A DNA stretch of 47,520 bases from Scatosoma sp045594025 (lineage in GTDB: Bacteria > Bacillota > Clostridia > Christensenellales > Borkfalkiaceae), in contig JAZNXS010000011.1 in NCBI GenBank assembly GCA_045594025.1, forward strand, positions 1-47,520, written 5' to 3'. The position numbers and the translations under genes are program-made. This document shows, in pieces, positions 1-8,262 of the stretch. The notes beneath the pieces were generated by a model that was given only the letters and a program-made list of their open reading frames with translations, ran no database searches and had not been told where the DNA came from. Each line of letters begins with the position of its first letter. The first letter of the stretch is position 1.

Positions 1-368
1 TTGACTTGCGTTTCGCCAAGGAAGGTCTTTGCGTAGCAGGACGCCGTCGAGCCGATATCGTTACGCTTGGCGTCGGCAATAACCACGAGGTCCTTTTCCG
101 CTGCGTATTTGAGCGTTTCCTCGTACGCCTTCATACCTGCAACGCCGTACATTTCGTAGTAGGCAATTTGCACCTTTACCGAGGGGATAATATCGTAAAG
201 GGTATCAATGAGCTTTTTGTTAAAATCAAACACTCTTTCAGCAACACCCTCAAAGGTGGTTACGCCCGCTTTCATATCGTCGGGCAGATAGTCAAACAAG
301 GTATCCAAACCTACGCAGGTAGGATTTTGCATAGCAATAATGCCGTCAATCAGCTTATCCGTAATCAT
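1..368 (-). CDS. pyrF: orotidine 5'-phosphate decarboxylase (partial, C-terminus outside window)
   Basis: Decarboxylates OMP to UMP, the last step of de novo pyrimidine synthesis, in the cytoplasm. The ATG at 368-366 follows an AAAGGAG ribosome site. The 122 visible residues contain the catalytic DAKRND motif at residues 99-104, followed by IGSTA, which is the form found in the longer type-2 OMP decarboxylases. The frame stays open to the left edge, so the C-terminal half is missing only because of the window. It is the third gene of a pyrB-pyrC-pyrF run, 25 nt after pyrC. The identity is secure from the motif and the operon. Confidence 0.93.
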   Translation of the reverse strand, partial: MITDKLIDGIIAMQNPTCVGLDTLFDYLPDDMKAGVTTFEGVAERVFDFNKKLIDTLYDIIPSVKVQIAYYEMYGVAGMKAYEETLKYAAEKDLVVIADAKRNDIGSTASCYAKTFLGETQV

Positions 369-393
369 CGTATTCTCCTTTCTATGACTATTT

Positions 394-1656
394 TTACGCT
401 TGATACTTAATTTCTCCGTCTACGATGGTGTACTTAACTGCGCCCTGCAATTCGTAACCCTTGAACGGATTGTTTTTCCCTTTGCTGACAAATTTTTCAG
501 GCTCGACCGTCCACGTTTCATCCAAATCTGCAATCATGAGGTCGGCTACGCCGCCCTCTTTGATTTCGCCGCCGTCCAACCCCAGAATTTGAGCAGGATT
601 ATAAGCCATTTTGTCCGCAATTTCATTCAGCGTCAACACGCCTGCTTTATAAAGGTATTTAATTGCAAACCCAAACGACGTTTCGATACCGCTGATCCCG
701 AATGCCGCAAGGTTATATTCCACGTTTTTATCGTCTGCATGATGAGGCGCGTGATCGGTAACGATACAATCGAGCGTGCCGTCCTTTAACCCCTCTAAAA
801 TCGCTTGCTTATCGATCTCTTCACGAATGGGAGGATTCACCTTGGTGAACGTGTCGTACGTCCTGATGATTTCGTCCGTCGCCGCATAATAATGGGGGCA
901 AGTTTCCGCCGTTACTTTAATACCTGCCCTCTTCGCATCGCGAATCATGCGCACGCCGCTGTACGTAGATACGTGGCAAATATGCACCTCTGCGTCCAAC
1001 GTTTCCGCAAGGGAAATTTCACGCGCTATGATGACGTCCTCGGCGCTTCTGGGAATTCCCTTCAAGCCTGCGATCGTAGCGCTCAAGCCCTCGTGTACCA
1101 CACCGCCGTCCACAAGATCTTTGTCCTCACAATGGCAAAGACACTTCACGTTAAAGCCCTTTGCATATTCCATAGCAAGGCGCATCAGTCTTGCGTTTTT
1201 CACGGCTACGCCGTCGTCGGAAATCGCAACCGCGCCTGCTTTTTTCATGCCTGCAATCGCCGCCATTTCCTCCCCCTTCAAGCCTTTCGTAATCGCGCCG
1301 ATGGGATGGATTTTACAAAGGTTCACTTCCTTTTCTCTCGCTTTGATATAGGTAACCACGACCTTGTTATCGATAACGGGGTTGGTGTTCGGCATACAGC
1401 AAACCTGCGTAAACCCACCTTTCACCGCCGCCTTAGCGCCGCTTTCAATATCTTCCTTTCTTTCAAAACCGGGTTCTCTCAAATGCACGTGCATATCAAT
1501 AAGACCGGGGAATACGTGCTTACCTGCCGCGTCGATTTCCTTTTCGCCGTTTGCAGGAATGCATTCCGCAATCTTGACGATTTTCCCGTTTTCAATAAGA
1601 ATATCTTTCTTCTCTACCGAGTTCTTCAAAACAACGTTACCGTTTCTGATGATCAT
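394..1656 (-). CDS. pyrC: dihydroorotase
   Basis: Cyclises N-carbamoyl-aspartate to dihydroorotate, the third step of pyrimidine synthesis. The protein has 420 residues, the usual length of type-I bacterial dihydroorotases. The metal-binding HVHLREPG motif is at residues 56-63, and CMPNTNP, DDGVAV, HICHVST and DHAPH segments of the amidohydrolase TIM barrel follow in order. It lies 15 nt downstream of pyrB and 25 nt upstream of pyrF, so translation from one mRNA is expected. Confidence 0.96.
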   Translation of the reverse strand: MIIRNGNVVLKNSVEKKDILIENGKIVKIAECIPANGEKEIDAAGKHVFPGLIDMHVHLREPGFERKEDIESGAKAAVKGGFTQVCCMPNTNPVIDNKVVVTYIKAREKEVNLCKIHPIGAITKGLKGEEMAAIAGMKKAGAVAISDDGVAVKNARLMRLAMEYAKGFNVKCLCHCEDKDLVDGGVVHEGLSATIAGLKGIPRSAEDVIIAREISLAETLDAEVHICHVSTYSGVRMIRDAKRAGIKVTAETCPHYYAATDEIIRTYDTFTKVNPPIREEIDKQAILEGLKDGTLDCIVTDHAPHHADDKNVEYNLAAFGISGIETSFGFAIKYLYKAGVLTLNEIADKMAYNPAQILGLDGGEIKEGGVADLMIADLDETWTVEPEKFVSKGKNNPFKGYELQGAVKYTIVDGEIKYQA

Positions 1657-1671
1657 AGTTTTTCTCCTCGA

Positions 1672-2583
1672 TTATTTCTTCAACAGCGTCAACGCCGCCA
1701 TACGCACTGCTACACCCGAAAGCACTTGGTCTTCGATGCGACTTCTTTCGTGATCGATGACGCCGCTAGTCAATTCCACGCCGCGGTTTACGGGACCAGG
1801 GTGCAGAATAATCGCGTTCGGTTTTGCATATTCCAAGACCTTTTCATCAACGCCATAGTTCGCCGCATATTCACCAAGAGAGGGGAAATTGCCCGCCTTT
1901 TGACGTTCCAGCTGGATTCTAAGCCCCATCACAACGTCCGCGCCGTCTAATGCTTCCTGCCTCGATTTACACAGCTTCGCCCCCAGCTGATCAATTCCCT
2001 TGGGAATCAACGTTTCAGGCGCGTACATCGTTACCTCCGCGCCCATTGTTTTCAAACCGAAAAGGTTGGATTTTGCCACTCTCGAATGTTTGATATCGCC
2101 GAGAATCGCCACTTTCAAACCCTTTAACGTACCGAAGTATTCGCGCATGGTGAGCATGTCCAAAAGCGCCTGGGTGGGGTGTTCATTCATACCGTCGCCT
2201 GCATTGAGCACGCCTGCCTTTACCGTTTTTGCAAGCAGATACGGCGCTCCGCCCATAGGATGGCGCATGATGATGAAATCATTTCTCTGCGCGTCCAACG
2301 TTTTACCTGTATCCACTAAGGTTTCCCCCTTCGCTACGGAAGAAGTGCCCGCTTCAATATTGATGGTAGTTGCGCCGAGGTATTTCGCCGCCTGTTCAAA
2401 GCTGGTTCTCGTTCTCGTGCTGTTCTCATAGAAAAGCACCGTCACCGTCTTACCGTCCAAAACGGACATTTTCTTTTCGCCCTTTTTAATACGGTTTTTA
2501 TATTCCTGCGCCAAATCGAGAATTTCCGTGATCTCCGCCGCGGAAAGATCGATCAAACCAAGCAAGTCCTTTCTGTTGAGCAT
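1672..2583 (-). CDS. pyrB: aspartate carbamoyltransferase catalytic chain
   Basis: Joins carbamoyl phosphate and aspartate in the committed step of pyrimidine synthesis. Two in-frame ATGs exist, at 2598 and 2583. The second is chosen because GGGAGATACGAGT places a GGAG box 8 nt before it, while the first has no ribosome site. This gives 303 residues, like the Bacillus enzyme. The carbamoyl-phosphate loop STRTRTSFE starts at residue 55, and HPTQALLD and HPGPVNRG follow. No pyrI regulatory-chain gene is adjacent, as in other Firmicutes. A sigma-A promoter lies about 65 bp upstream; no PyrR-type attenuator fits in that short leader. Confidence 0.95.
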   Translation of the reverse strand: MLNRKDLLGLIDLSAAEITEILDLAQEYKNRIKKGEKKMSVLDGKTVTVLFYENSTRTRTSFEQAAKYLGATTINIEAGTSSVAKGETLVDTGKTLDAQRNDFIIMRHPMGGAPYLLAKTVKAGVLNAGDGMNEHPTQALLDMLTMREYFGTLKGLKVAILGDIKHSRVAKSNLFGLKTMGAEVTMYAPETLIPKGIDQLGAKLCKSRQEALDGADVVMGLRIQLERQKAGNFPSLGEYAANYGVDEKVLEYAKPNAIILHPGPVNRGVELTSGVIDHERSRIEDQVLSGVAVRMAALTLLKK

Positions 2584-2648
2584 ACTCGTATCTCCCATTT
2601 TTTTCTTTTTATGGCTTTATGCCATAGTTTGCCAGTTTACTATCCTTT

Positions 2649-2677
2649 ATTATAGCACTTTTTCAAGGCATTGTAAA
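2649..2677 (-). promoter_or_regulatory. sigma-A promoter of the pyrBCF operon
   Basis: On the minus strand TTTACA (2677-2672), a 17-bp spacer and TATAAT (2654-2649). The predicted mRNA starts near 2642, giving a leader of about 60 nt before pyrB. The -35 hexamer is also the short T-run of the upstream hairpin at 2678-2722. Confidence 0.8.
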
Positions 2678-2726
2678 GGGTTCGGACGCAAGTTTTTCTC
2701 AAACTTTTCGTTTCCGAACCCTTTTT
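2678..2726 (-). terminator. intrinsic terminator between the phosphoesterase gene and pyrB
   Basis: Inverted arms GGGTTCGGA and TCCGAACCC are separated by about 27 nt. On the plus strand the hairpin is followed by CCCTTTTTA; on the minus strand, the direction of the gene above, only by TTTACA, which is also the -35 box of the pyr promoter. Termination in the minus direction may therefore be weak. Confidence 0.55.
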
Positions 2727-2734
2727 ATTAAAAA

Positions 2735-3430
2735 TCAATAGATTTTTACAAGACTGAAATGCACCTTATCGCAGGAAGCGAGGATATACTCGATTCCGTT
2801 CTTTTCCGTTTTCAGGGGAAAATAGTACGCCCCGTGAATATGCCCAAACACCACTTTTTCCACGCCGTTCTTTTCAAATAATTCGGTAAACAGCGTATCC
2901 TCCTTCTTGGGATTGAAGGGAGGATAATGAATCAGCGCAATCTTCTTATCCCCTTCTTTCACAAGTTTATCCGCATCTAAAAACGCCAAACGGAAACGTT
3001 CCGCTTCCCGAAGATAGAGCTTATTGTCCTGCTCGGTATAATCTGCGCTACCGGGACAAGTCCACCCTCTCGAACCCACGATGACGTAATCCCCAATGCG
3101 AACGGCGTCCGTTTGCAGGAAGATAAAACTATCGTTAGGCGCGGAATCGCGCAGCTTCGTAATCCCGTTCCACCAGTAATCGTGATTGCCGCGAATGAAC
3201 ACTTTTTTACCCGGTAAATCGGCAAGCGATTGCAAATCCACCAGCGCGTCGGAAAGCTTCATCGCCCAACTGATATCCCCGGAAATGAGCACGACATCGT
3301 CGGGTTGCACTTTTACACGCCAATCCTCTTTAATTTTTTCGAAATGCCCCTCCCAGTCTGCGCCGAACACGTCCATGGGCTTATCTGCCGTTGCGGAAAG
3401 ATGCAAATCGCTGATTGCATAGATATTCAT
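2735..3430 (-). CDS. calcineurin-like metallophosphoesterase
   Basis: Cytoplasmic phosphohydrolase of the calcineurin-like family; substrate unknown. The 231-residue protein starts MNIYAISDLHLS, with the metal ligands of the DxH motif at residues 8-10, then SGDISWAM, the RGNHDYWW motif (GNHD) and the C-terminal GHIHGA motif. The frame is open further upstream to 3529, but family proteins start at the first strand before DLHLS, and a sigma-A promoter (TTGCAA-17-TATAAT) ends only 6 nt before this ATG. There is no Shine-Dalgarno, so the mRNA may be leaderless. The gene stands alone between a terminator and a repeat region. Confidence 0.88.
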   Translation of the reverse strand: MNIYAISDLHLSATADKPMDVFGADWEGHFEKIKEDWRVKVQPDDVVLISGDISWAMKLSDALVDLQSLADLPGKKVFIRGNHDYWWNGITKLRDSAPNDSFIFLQTDAVRIGDYVIVGSRGWTCPGSADYTEQDNKLYLREAERFRLAFLDADKLVKEGDKKIALIHYPPFNPKKEDTLFTELFEKNGVEKVVFGHIHGAYYFPLKTEKNGIEYILASCDKVHFSLVKIY

Positions 3431-3436
3431 GAGTTT

Positions 3437-3465
3437 ATTATAACAGTTTTTCCCCCGAATTGCAA
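3437..3465 (-). promoter_or_regulatory. sigma-A promoter abutting the phosphoesterase start codon
   Basis: Minus strand TTGCAA (3465-3460), 17 bp, TATAAT (3442-3437). The A of the ATG at 3430 is the seventh base after the -10 box, the normal place for +1, so the transcript is predicted to start at or next to the start codon. Confidence 0.7.
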
Positions 3466-3520
3466 GGCTTTTGCTCTCCATAACGATAACTTTTTCTTTT
3501 ATAAAGAAAACAGAAAAGCT

Positions 3521-3708
3521 GCAACCCATAGAGGATATAAACGAAGCCTACTATAAAAACGCACGATAAGACACTAAGACTGGCTGCAAGATCATCTTGC
3601 GCATATCTCATCCAAACAGCAAAAACAAAGCAACCTATAAAGGGTATGGACGAAACGCCTAAAAAAGTGTGTGATAAGACACTAAGTCTGGCTGCAAGAT
3701 CATCTTGC
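3521..3708. repeat. two tandem copies of an 80-nt degenerate repeat with palindromic end
   Basis: Copy 1 is 3521-3600 and copy 2 is 3630-3708, 109 nt apart. Both begin GCAACC(C/T)ATA and end in a 36-nt core (3565-3600 and 3673-3708) that differs at one base. The core ends in the palindrome GCAAGATCATCTTGC. The 322-nt gap between the flanking genes holds nothing else except the terminator at 3709-3740. A 90-codon open frame spans both copies but has repeated peptide content and is not taken as a gene. Confidence 0.75.
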
Positions 3709-3740
3709 AAAAATGCGGCGCAACGAAGCGTTGCGCCGCA
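3709..3740 (-). terminator. intrinsic terminator with 12-bp stem, member of the dispersed repeat
   Basis: Arms TGCGGCGCAACG (3714-3725) and CGTTGCGCCGCA (3729-3740) pair perfectly around a 3-nt loop. On the minus strand the stem is followed by TTTTT (3713-3709), so it terminates the gene ending at 3753. Its sequence CAACGCTTCGTTGC resembles the core of the repeats at 22.9, 40.6 and 41.3 kb. Confidence 0.85.
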
Positions 3741-3752
3741 TATTCTCTGTTT

Positions 3753-4418
3753 TTAATTGTGGCAACCCTTGCAAGCGCCCCCCTTACTTTGAGGATACAA
3801 CGGGAGCTCGAAAAAACCTGCGCAAACTTCTTGCGAATATTCCTGCAAGGGCGGAATCACGCAATAGCCGTAGGACGGAACAAGCAATTCTACGGGCATA
3901 GAAATTTTCACAATCACGGTAGCACAGAGGCTGACCGTGAACGTTCCCGTTTCCTCGTTAAACGTTCCGTCGGGTGCAACTACGCTAACCACCGCGCGCA
4001 CCGAAAACGGCATAATGGAGGGGGCAGGTACAAAAAGAAACGCATCTACGGGGATGGAAACCGTCGCCGTAGCACTGCCGTCTGCGCCAGATGCGTCCGT
4101 GTACAATACCTCCACAGGCACGGACACCGTCGCCTGCACGCGAGCGCAATGTTTATCCTGCTGACGTTCCACCGTGAGGTTGGTTACCGTCGCCTCCGCA
4201 GACGTAGAACGAGCGCTGACAAACGTTAAAGGATATGTAGGGTTTTCGGGAGTAAGGTCGGTAAGCGTCAACGTGTAATTTTCAATGCGCGTTTGCTTGA
4301 TCCCCGCATCAAAAATTTTCTCTGCTTGAATACAAACCTTTTCCGTCAAGCCGTTGATCGGATTGCCCGTAATCGTTCCCGGACATTTATCCGATTGGAA
4401 ATTGGAATAAAAGGACAT
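3753..4418 (-). CDS. unknown protein with C-terminal Cys cluster
   Basis: Not recognised as a named family. The start at 4418 has a perfect AGGAGG 6 nt upstream, giving 221 residues; the frame upstream is open to 4589 but lacks a ribosome site. The N-terminus has a Cys (SDKCPGT) and VCIQAEKIFDAG, a pattern seen in uncharacterised clostridial proteins. The middle is rich in Val, Thr and Ala strands with short proline-containing segments such as VSIPVDAFLFVPAP. The end has YGYCVIPP, SQEVCAGFF and the terminal CKGC. There is no signal peptide or membrane segment. A spore-coat or envelope role is a guess based only on composition and on the sporulation genes nearby. Confidence 0.75.
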   Translation of the reverse strand: MSFYSNFQSDKCPGTITGNPINGLTEKVCIQAEKIFDAGIKQTRIENYTLTLTDLTPENPTYPLTFVSARSTSAEATVTNLTVERQQDKHCARVQATVSVPVEVLYTDASGADGSATATVSIPVDAFLFVPAPSIMPFSVRAVVSVVAPDGTFNEETGTFTVSLCATVIVKISMPVELLVPSYGYCVIPPLQEYSQEVCAGFFELPLYPQSKGGACKGCHN

Positions 4419-4569
4419 AATTAACCTCCTGTTACGAACGCTAAGAAACAGCCTGCAGGCACCCGTCGCCGTTACAAGGAACGGGACGAACGCAAAGTCC
4501 TCCGCCGGAACGTAAAACAGCTCCTTAGATTTCCAACGCAGCGTCTGTTCTTTCGCATTATTGTTACTT

Positions 4570-4575
4570 ATTATA
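4570..4575 (-). promoter_or_regulatory. -10 element upstream of the Cys-tailed protein
   Basis: TATAAT on the minus strand, within ATACAATATAATAAG. No convincing -35 is seen 17 bp upstream. It would give a leader of about 145 nt before the ATG at 4418. Confidence 0.4.
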
Positions 4576-4670
4576 TTGTATTCAAACAAACGGAAAAGTG
4601 TGTAAGAATGAATTGACTTGCATTGAATTGTCTGACGGCGTGCATTACACTCTCGCTAAAAGAGAAAGCT

Positions 4671-4952
4671 CTAAATCCTCACCCTCATACCGATATAAAA
4701 CACGTCCGTACCGTTCTTTTTCTCGTAATTTTCCGCGCTGGCGCAAAGCAACTCCTTCGTGTCCCCTGCTTGCACAACGTAAGAATTGCCTTTCTCGCTT
4801 GGAATACGCAAAACTTCCCCTGCGCGCGGAGCGCTTTTTAAATGGTTGCATTTGGCAAGAAGATACTCTGACACAGAGAAATATTCCGCAATCTTTTCAA
4901 GCGTTTGTCCCTCTTTCACGATATAATATTTTCGATTTTCCGTTTTCAGCAT
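4671..4952 (-). CDS. small LysM-domain protein
   Basis: A 93-residue protein made of two LysM units: YYIVKEGQTLEKIAEYF...LRIP (about residues 9-51) is canonical, and SYVVQAGDTKELL...YIGMRVRI (57-93) is degenerate. LysM binds N-acetylglucosamine in peptidoglycan. There is no signal peptide, which fits a protein made in the mother cell for the spore coat or cortex interface, as for SafA or SpoVID. The promoter resembles sigma-E (GCATTTT-14-CATATATT) and ends 5 nt before the ATG, with no Shine-Dalgarno. It is divergent from the spoVB-like gene, itself a sporulation-type gene. Confidence 0.8.
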   Translation of the reverse strand: MLKTENRKYYIVKEGQTLEKIAEYFSVSEYLLAKCNHLKSAPRAGEVLRIPSEKGNSYVVQAGDTKELLCASAENYEKKNGTDVFYIGMRVRI

Positions 4953-4957
4953 ATATC

Positions 4958-4986
4958 AATATATGTATTCACAATGCAAAAAATGC
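4958..4986 (-). promoter_or_regulatory. candidate sigma-E promoter of the LysM gene
   Basis: Minus strand GCATTTT (4986-4980), 14 bp, CATATATT (4965-4958). The sigma-E consensus known from Bacillus is roughly KMATATT-14/15-CATACANT. The ATG is the sixth base after the -10. Confidence 0.45.
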
Positions 4987-5035
4987 GTTCCTTGCGCCTT
5001 GTTCTATTTTATCCAAACAGCTCGTACAATAGAAT

Positions 5036-6568
5036 ATGAAAAAATCGGTATCCAACAACAAAGTATTCGCTACCACCTCCGCCGTCACGGCACTTTCCGT
5101 CGCAGAACGTGGGCTTGGCTTTTTATATCGCATCGCACTTTCTCGCTTGATCGGCGCAGAGGGGTTGGGATTGTACCAAGTTGCCCTCTCCTTATTTTCT
5201 CTCTTTCTTACCATCGGCACGGGCGGTATCCCCATTACCGTCTCCCGTATGATTTCAAAAAGTAAAGCGGAGGGCGCGCCCATGGAAGAGAAGCAAACTG
5301 TATCCGCCGGGCTTTTACTCTGCCTTTTGCTAACCTTGCCCATCTGTTTATTTTTCATCCCATTCGGAGAAAAGTTGACCTTCCTGTTTTCTGACGAACG
5401 AACCTTTCCCGTTTTTCGCATCCTCATGCTGGGGCTTTGTTTTTCCGCCACCTACGCCGTCATTCGAGGTAGCTTTTGGGGAAATAAACAATTTCTTCTC
5501 CCCTCCGTTTTAGAAATTGCGGAAGAGACCGTTATGGTCATTATCGGCATACTGCTTTTACAAAACGTATCCTCCCCGCTTGTCGGCGCGGAAAAAGCGG
5601 CGTGGGCCGTTGTAATTTCCTACGTGTTCTCGTTCACTGCCTCCACGCTTTGCTTCCTTTACCGAGGGGGCAAACTTTCCTCCCCTAAAAAACAGTTAAA
5701 ACCGTTATTCAACGCAACTATGCCCATCACCTCTGTACGCGCAAGCGGCGCTTTGGTCAATTCCGCCGTCGCCGTTTTATTGCCCGTTATGCTAATTCGG
5801 GCAGGGTATACGGACGGTGAGGCGCTCACCTTGTTTGGCGTTGTTTCCGGTATGGTATTACCGATTTTGTTTATCCCATCCACCCTCATTGGCTCGCTTG
5901 CGCTTGTCCTCGTTCCGGAGCTTTCCGAAGATTATTATCGGGGGAATATACTTCGCTTACAAAAAAACGTCTATCGAGGTCTGTCCTTTTCCTTTCTTAT
6001 TGCCTGCGCGCTAATCCCCATCTTTTTCGTACTCGGCAAAGATTTGGGCATGCTTGCCTACTCCAACCCGCAAGCAGGTGAAATGATTGCAAAAAGCTGT
6101 CCTTTACTTCTCCCCATGAGTTTAACAATGATTTCCAACAGCATTTTAAATTCCATGGGTTATGAAAAACAAACCTTTCTTTTTTATTTCGTCGGCGCGG
6201 CGGCGCTGATGCTTTGCGTCCTGCTTTTACCCTCCGTTTGCGGCGCGTACGCCTACCTCATCGGCATGGGCGCAAGTTTCTTCCTCACAGGGCTTTGCAA
6301 CCTGATTTTTCTCTGGAAAAACTGCTTTAAAAACCAAAAACAAAGCACCCATGTACAAGTTCGCCAGATTTTAAGTGCCTTAATCGCCATTTTGCCCATC
6401 TCTATTTTGGGCAACCTTTGCAATGCTTTATTATCCTTTGCGGTAAGCGAATTGATTTCCCTTATGATCACAGCGCTTGTCATGACGCTTATCACGCTCA
6501 TCACCTACGTCGCATTAGGTTTTATTCCTTTCCACTTCTTTCATAAAAAGAAAAAACAAGATTTTTGA
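5036..6568 (+). CDS. spoVB: SpoVB-like MOP-superfamily flippase
   Basis: A 510-residue polytopic membrane protein of the polysaccharide/lipid II flippase (MOP) superfamily, close in layout to stage V sporulation protein B, which helps build the spore cortex. N-terminal signature: AERGLGFLYRIALSRLIGAEGLGLYQ, split over residues 23-48, is typical of SpoVB/MurJ-related proteins, and about 12-14 hydrophobic segments follow. The only candidate promoter element, CGTACAAT (5023-5030), resembles a sigma-E -10 and lies 5 nt before the ATG, and no Shine-Dalgarno is present. The last residues are a basic KKKKKQDF tail. A general lipid II or teichoic flippase is the alternative. Confidence 0.85.
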   Translation: MKKSVSNNKVFATTSAVTALSVAERGLGFLYRIALSRLIGAEGLGLYQVALSLFSLFLTIGTGGIPITVSRMISKSKAEGAPMEEKQTVSAGLLLCLLLTLPICLFFIPFGEKLTFLFSDERTFPVFRILMLGLCFSATYAVIRGSFWGNKQFLLPSVLEIAEETVMVIIGILLLQNVSSPLVGAEKAAWAVVISYVFSFTASTLCFLYRGGKLSSPKKQLKPLFNATMPITSVRASGALVNSAVAVLLPVMLIRAGYTDGEALTLFGVVSGMVLPILFIPSTLIGSLALVLVPELSEDYYRGNILRLQKNVYRGLSFSFLIACALIPIFFVLGKDLGMLAYSNPQAGEMIAKSCPLLLPMSLTMISNSILNSMGYEKQTFLFYFVGAAALMLCVLLLPSVCGAYAYLIGMGASFFLTGLCNLIFLWKNCFKNQKQSTHVQVRQILSALIAILPISILGNLCNALLSFAVSELISLMITALVMTLITLITYVALGFIPFHFFHKKKKQDF

Positions 6569-6588
6569 AAAGTTTTTTTCTCCTCCCC

Positions 6589-6617
6589 TTGACAAGCGAC
6601 GAAAGAAAGAGTAAAAT
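6589..6617 (+). promoter_or_regulatory. sigma-A promoter of pgi
   Basis: TTGACA (6589-6594), 17 bp, TAAAAT (6612-6617). The predicted +1 near 6624 lies after the upstream in-frame ATG at 6618, which rules that ATG out as the start. Confidence 0.8.
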
Positions 6618-6647
6618 ATGATTGAACAAATAATAAAGGAGATACTT

Positions 6648-8081
6648 ATGGGATATAAAACCAGAGATTGGCGCAATTCGATGCGTGTAACGCTCGATTA
6701 CAACAACATGACGGACAAATTTTTAGGTGACAAGGGCTTTTCTGATAAGACGTTGAATAAATATGCGGCAAGAGCAAACGCTGCATTCCGCTACGTACAG
6801 GAAAACCGCGGCAAAGACGAGTTGTATATGGGTTGGACGGAGCTTCCTTACAACCAAAAAGAAATCGTTGCCGACATTTTACAAACCGCAAAATCCGTAA
6901 GACGTAAGTTCCAGTATTTCGTTGTACTCGGTATCGGCGGCAGTGCGCTCGGTCCCATCATGGCATTCAATGCGCTTTGCCACTTACACTATAACGATTT
7001 GCCCAAATCCAAGAGAAAAGGCCCGAAATTCTACGTAGAAGATAACGTGGACCCCGTGCGTATGCGCGATCTTTTGGACGTTATCGAGCCCGAAAAAACT
7101 TGCTTTAACGTAATTTCCAAATCGGGCGCAACCAGCGAAACGATGACGCAGTATCTCATCATTCTTGACCTTTTGACCAAGGCAGGTGTGGACGTAAAGG
7201 AAAACGTTATCTTCACCACCGATGAAAAGAAAGGCAACTTGAAAAAGATTTCCGACGAATGCGGCGGCATTAAGAGCTACGTTCTTCCCGACGGCGTTGG
7301 CGGTAGATTTTCACAGCTTTGCCCCGTAGGTCTTTTGCCTGCGGCGGTACTCGGTATCGATATCGTCGGGCTTTTGGCAGGCGCCGCTTATATGGATTCC
7401 ATCTGTAATAAACCCGTTATGCGCCGCAACCCTGCGTTGATGTCTGCGGTATTGCAGATCGCGGCAATGGAAGAAGGCAAAAACATCGGCGTTATGATGC
7501 CCTACTCGGATAATTTAAAATTCCTTGCAGACTGGTACTGCCAACTGTGGGCAGAATCCCTCGGTAAAAACGTGACGCTCGACGGCATTCCCTGCAACGT
7601 TGGGCAGACGCCCGTAAAATCCCTTGGCGTTACCGACCAGCACTCGCAGGTGCAGCTGTACACCGAAGGCCCTTATGATAAGGTTGTTACCTTCCTTTCT
7701 TTGAAGAAGTACGCATGCGAAATGCCCATTCCTCACGGTTGCGAAAGCATTCCCGACGTAGCGTTCCTCGGCGGACATACCATGGAAGAGCTTATCCAAG
7801 CGGAAAATGCGGCTACCGCATACGCTTTGACCAAAGCAGGCAGAATGAATTATACCCTTTGGATTCCCGAACTCAATGCATTCACCCTCGGTCAGCTTTT
7901 ATTCCTCTTCGAATTACAGACGGCTTACGCAGGCGCAATGCTGAACATCGACACCTTCAATCAGCCGGGCGTTGAAGAAGGCAAAAAGGCAACGTTTGCT
8001 CTCCTTGGCAAAGCAGGCTATGCAGAAAAGAAAGCAGAGCTTGACTCCTTGCCTCCCAAAGATGAACGCTGCATTATCTAA
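6648..8081 (+). CDS. pgi: glucose-6-phosphate isomerase
   Basis: Interconverts glucose-6-phosphate and fructose-6-phosphate in glycolysis. The start at 6648 has AAAGGAG 6 nt upstream; the ATG at 6618 abuts the -10 box and is before the transcript start. The 477-residue protein has VVLGIGGSALGP, the SIS-fold VISKSGATSET and the family signature DGVGGRFSQLCPVG near residue 215. It is monocistronic, with its own strong promoter and terminator. Identity is secure. Confidence 0.95.
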   Translation: MGYKTRDWRNSMRVTLDYNNMTDKFLGDKGFSDKTLNKYAARANAAFRYVQENRGKDELYMGWTELPYNQKEIVADILQTAKSVRRKFQYFVVLGIGGSALGPIMAFNALCHLHYNDLPKSKRKGPKFYVEDNVDPVRMRDLLDVIEPEKTCFNVISKSGATSETMTQYLIILDLLTKAGVDVKENVIFTTDEKKGNLKKISDECGGIKSYVLPDGVGGRFSQLCPVGLLPAAVLGIDIVGLLAGAAYMDSICNKPVMRRNPALMSAVLQIAAMEEGKNIGVMMPYSDNLKFLADWYCQLWAESLGKNVTLDGIPCNVGQTPVKSLGVTDQHSQVQLYTEGPYDKVVTFLSLKKYACEMPIPHGCESIPDVAFLGGHTMEELIQAENAATAYALTKAGRMNYTLWIPELNAFTLGQLLFLFELQTAYAGAMLNIDTFNQPGVEEGKKATFALLGKAGYAEKKAELDSLPPKDERCII

Positions 8082-8105
8082 TTTTTAATAAACACGTACA
8101 TGGTA

Positions 8106-8146
8106 CCTCCGAAACGGTTTCTTCTCCGTTTCGGAGGTGTTTTTTT
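8106..8146 (+). terminator. terminator of pgi
   Basis: Perfect 12-bp arms CCTCCGAAACGG and CCGTTTCGGAGG around an 8-nt loop, followed by TG and eight or more T. Confidence 0.92.
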
Positions 8147-8262
8147 TACGCGCCAGGTATAAGTTTTTATTCCTTTGTCTATACTCTTATCGTGAACCTG
8201 CGCAGCTATCCTTTACATATAATATAGTAAGGAGTGTGTTCGGTTTTCAAAAGAGGTGAGTG

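Noticed and set aside
805..1950. 381-codon open frame on the plus strand
   Set aside because: Antisense to pyrC and pyrB; no ribosome site, no family.
3438..3710. 90-codon minus-strand frame across the repeats
   Set aside because: Its peptide simply repeats with the DNA (AARLSVLS/AASLSVLS), no ribosome site, lies after a terminator.
6618..6647. Upstream ATG of pgi
   Set aside because: It directly follows the -10 box and lies before the expected +1; the ATG at 6648 has a proper ribosome site.
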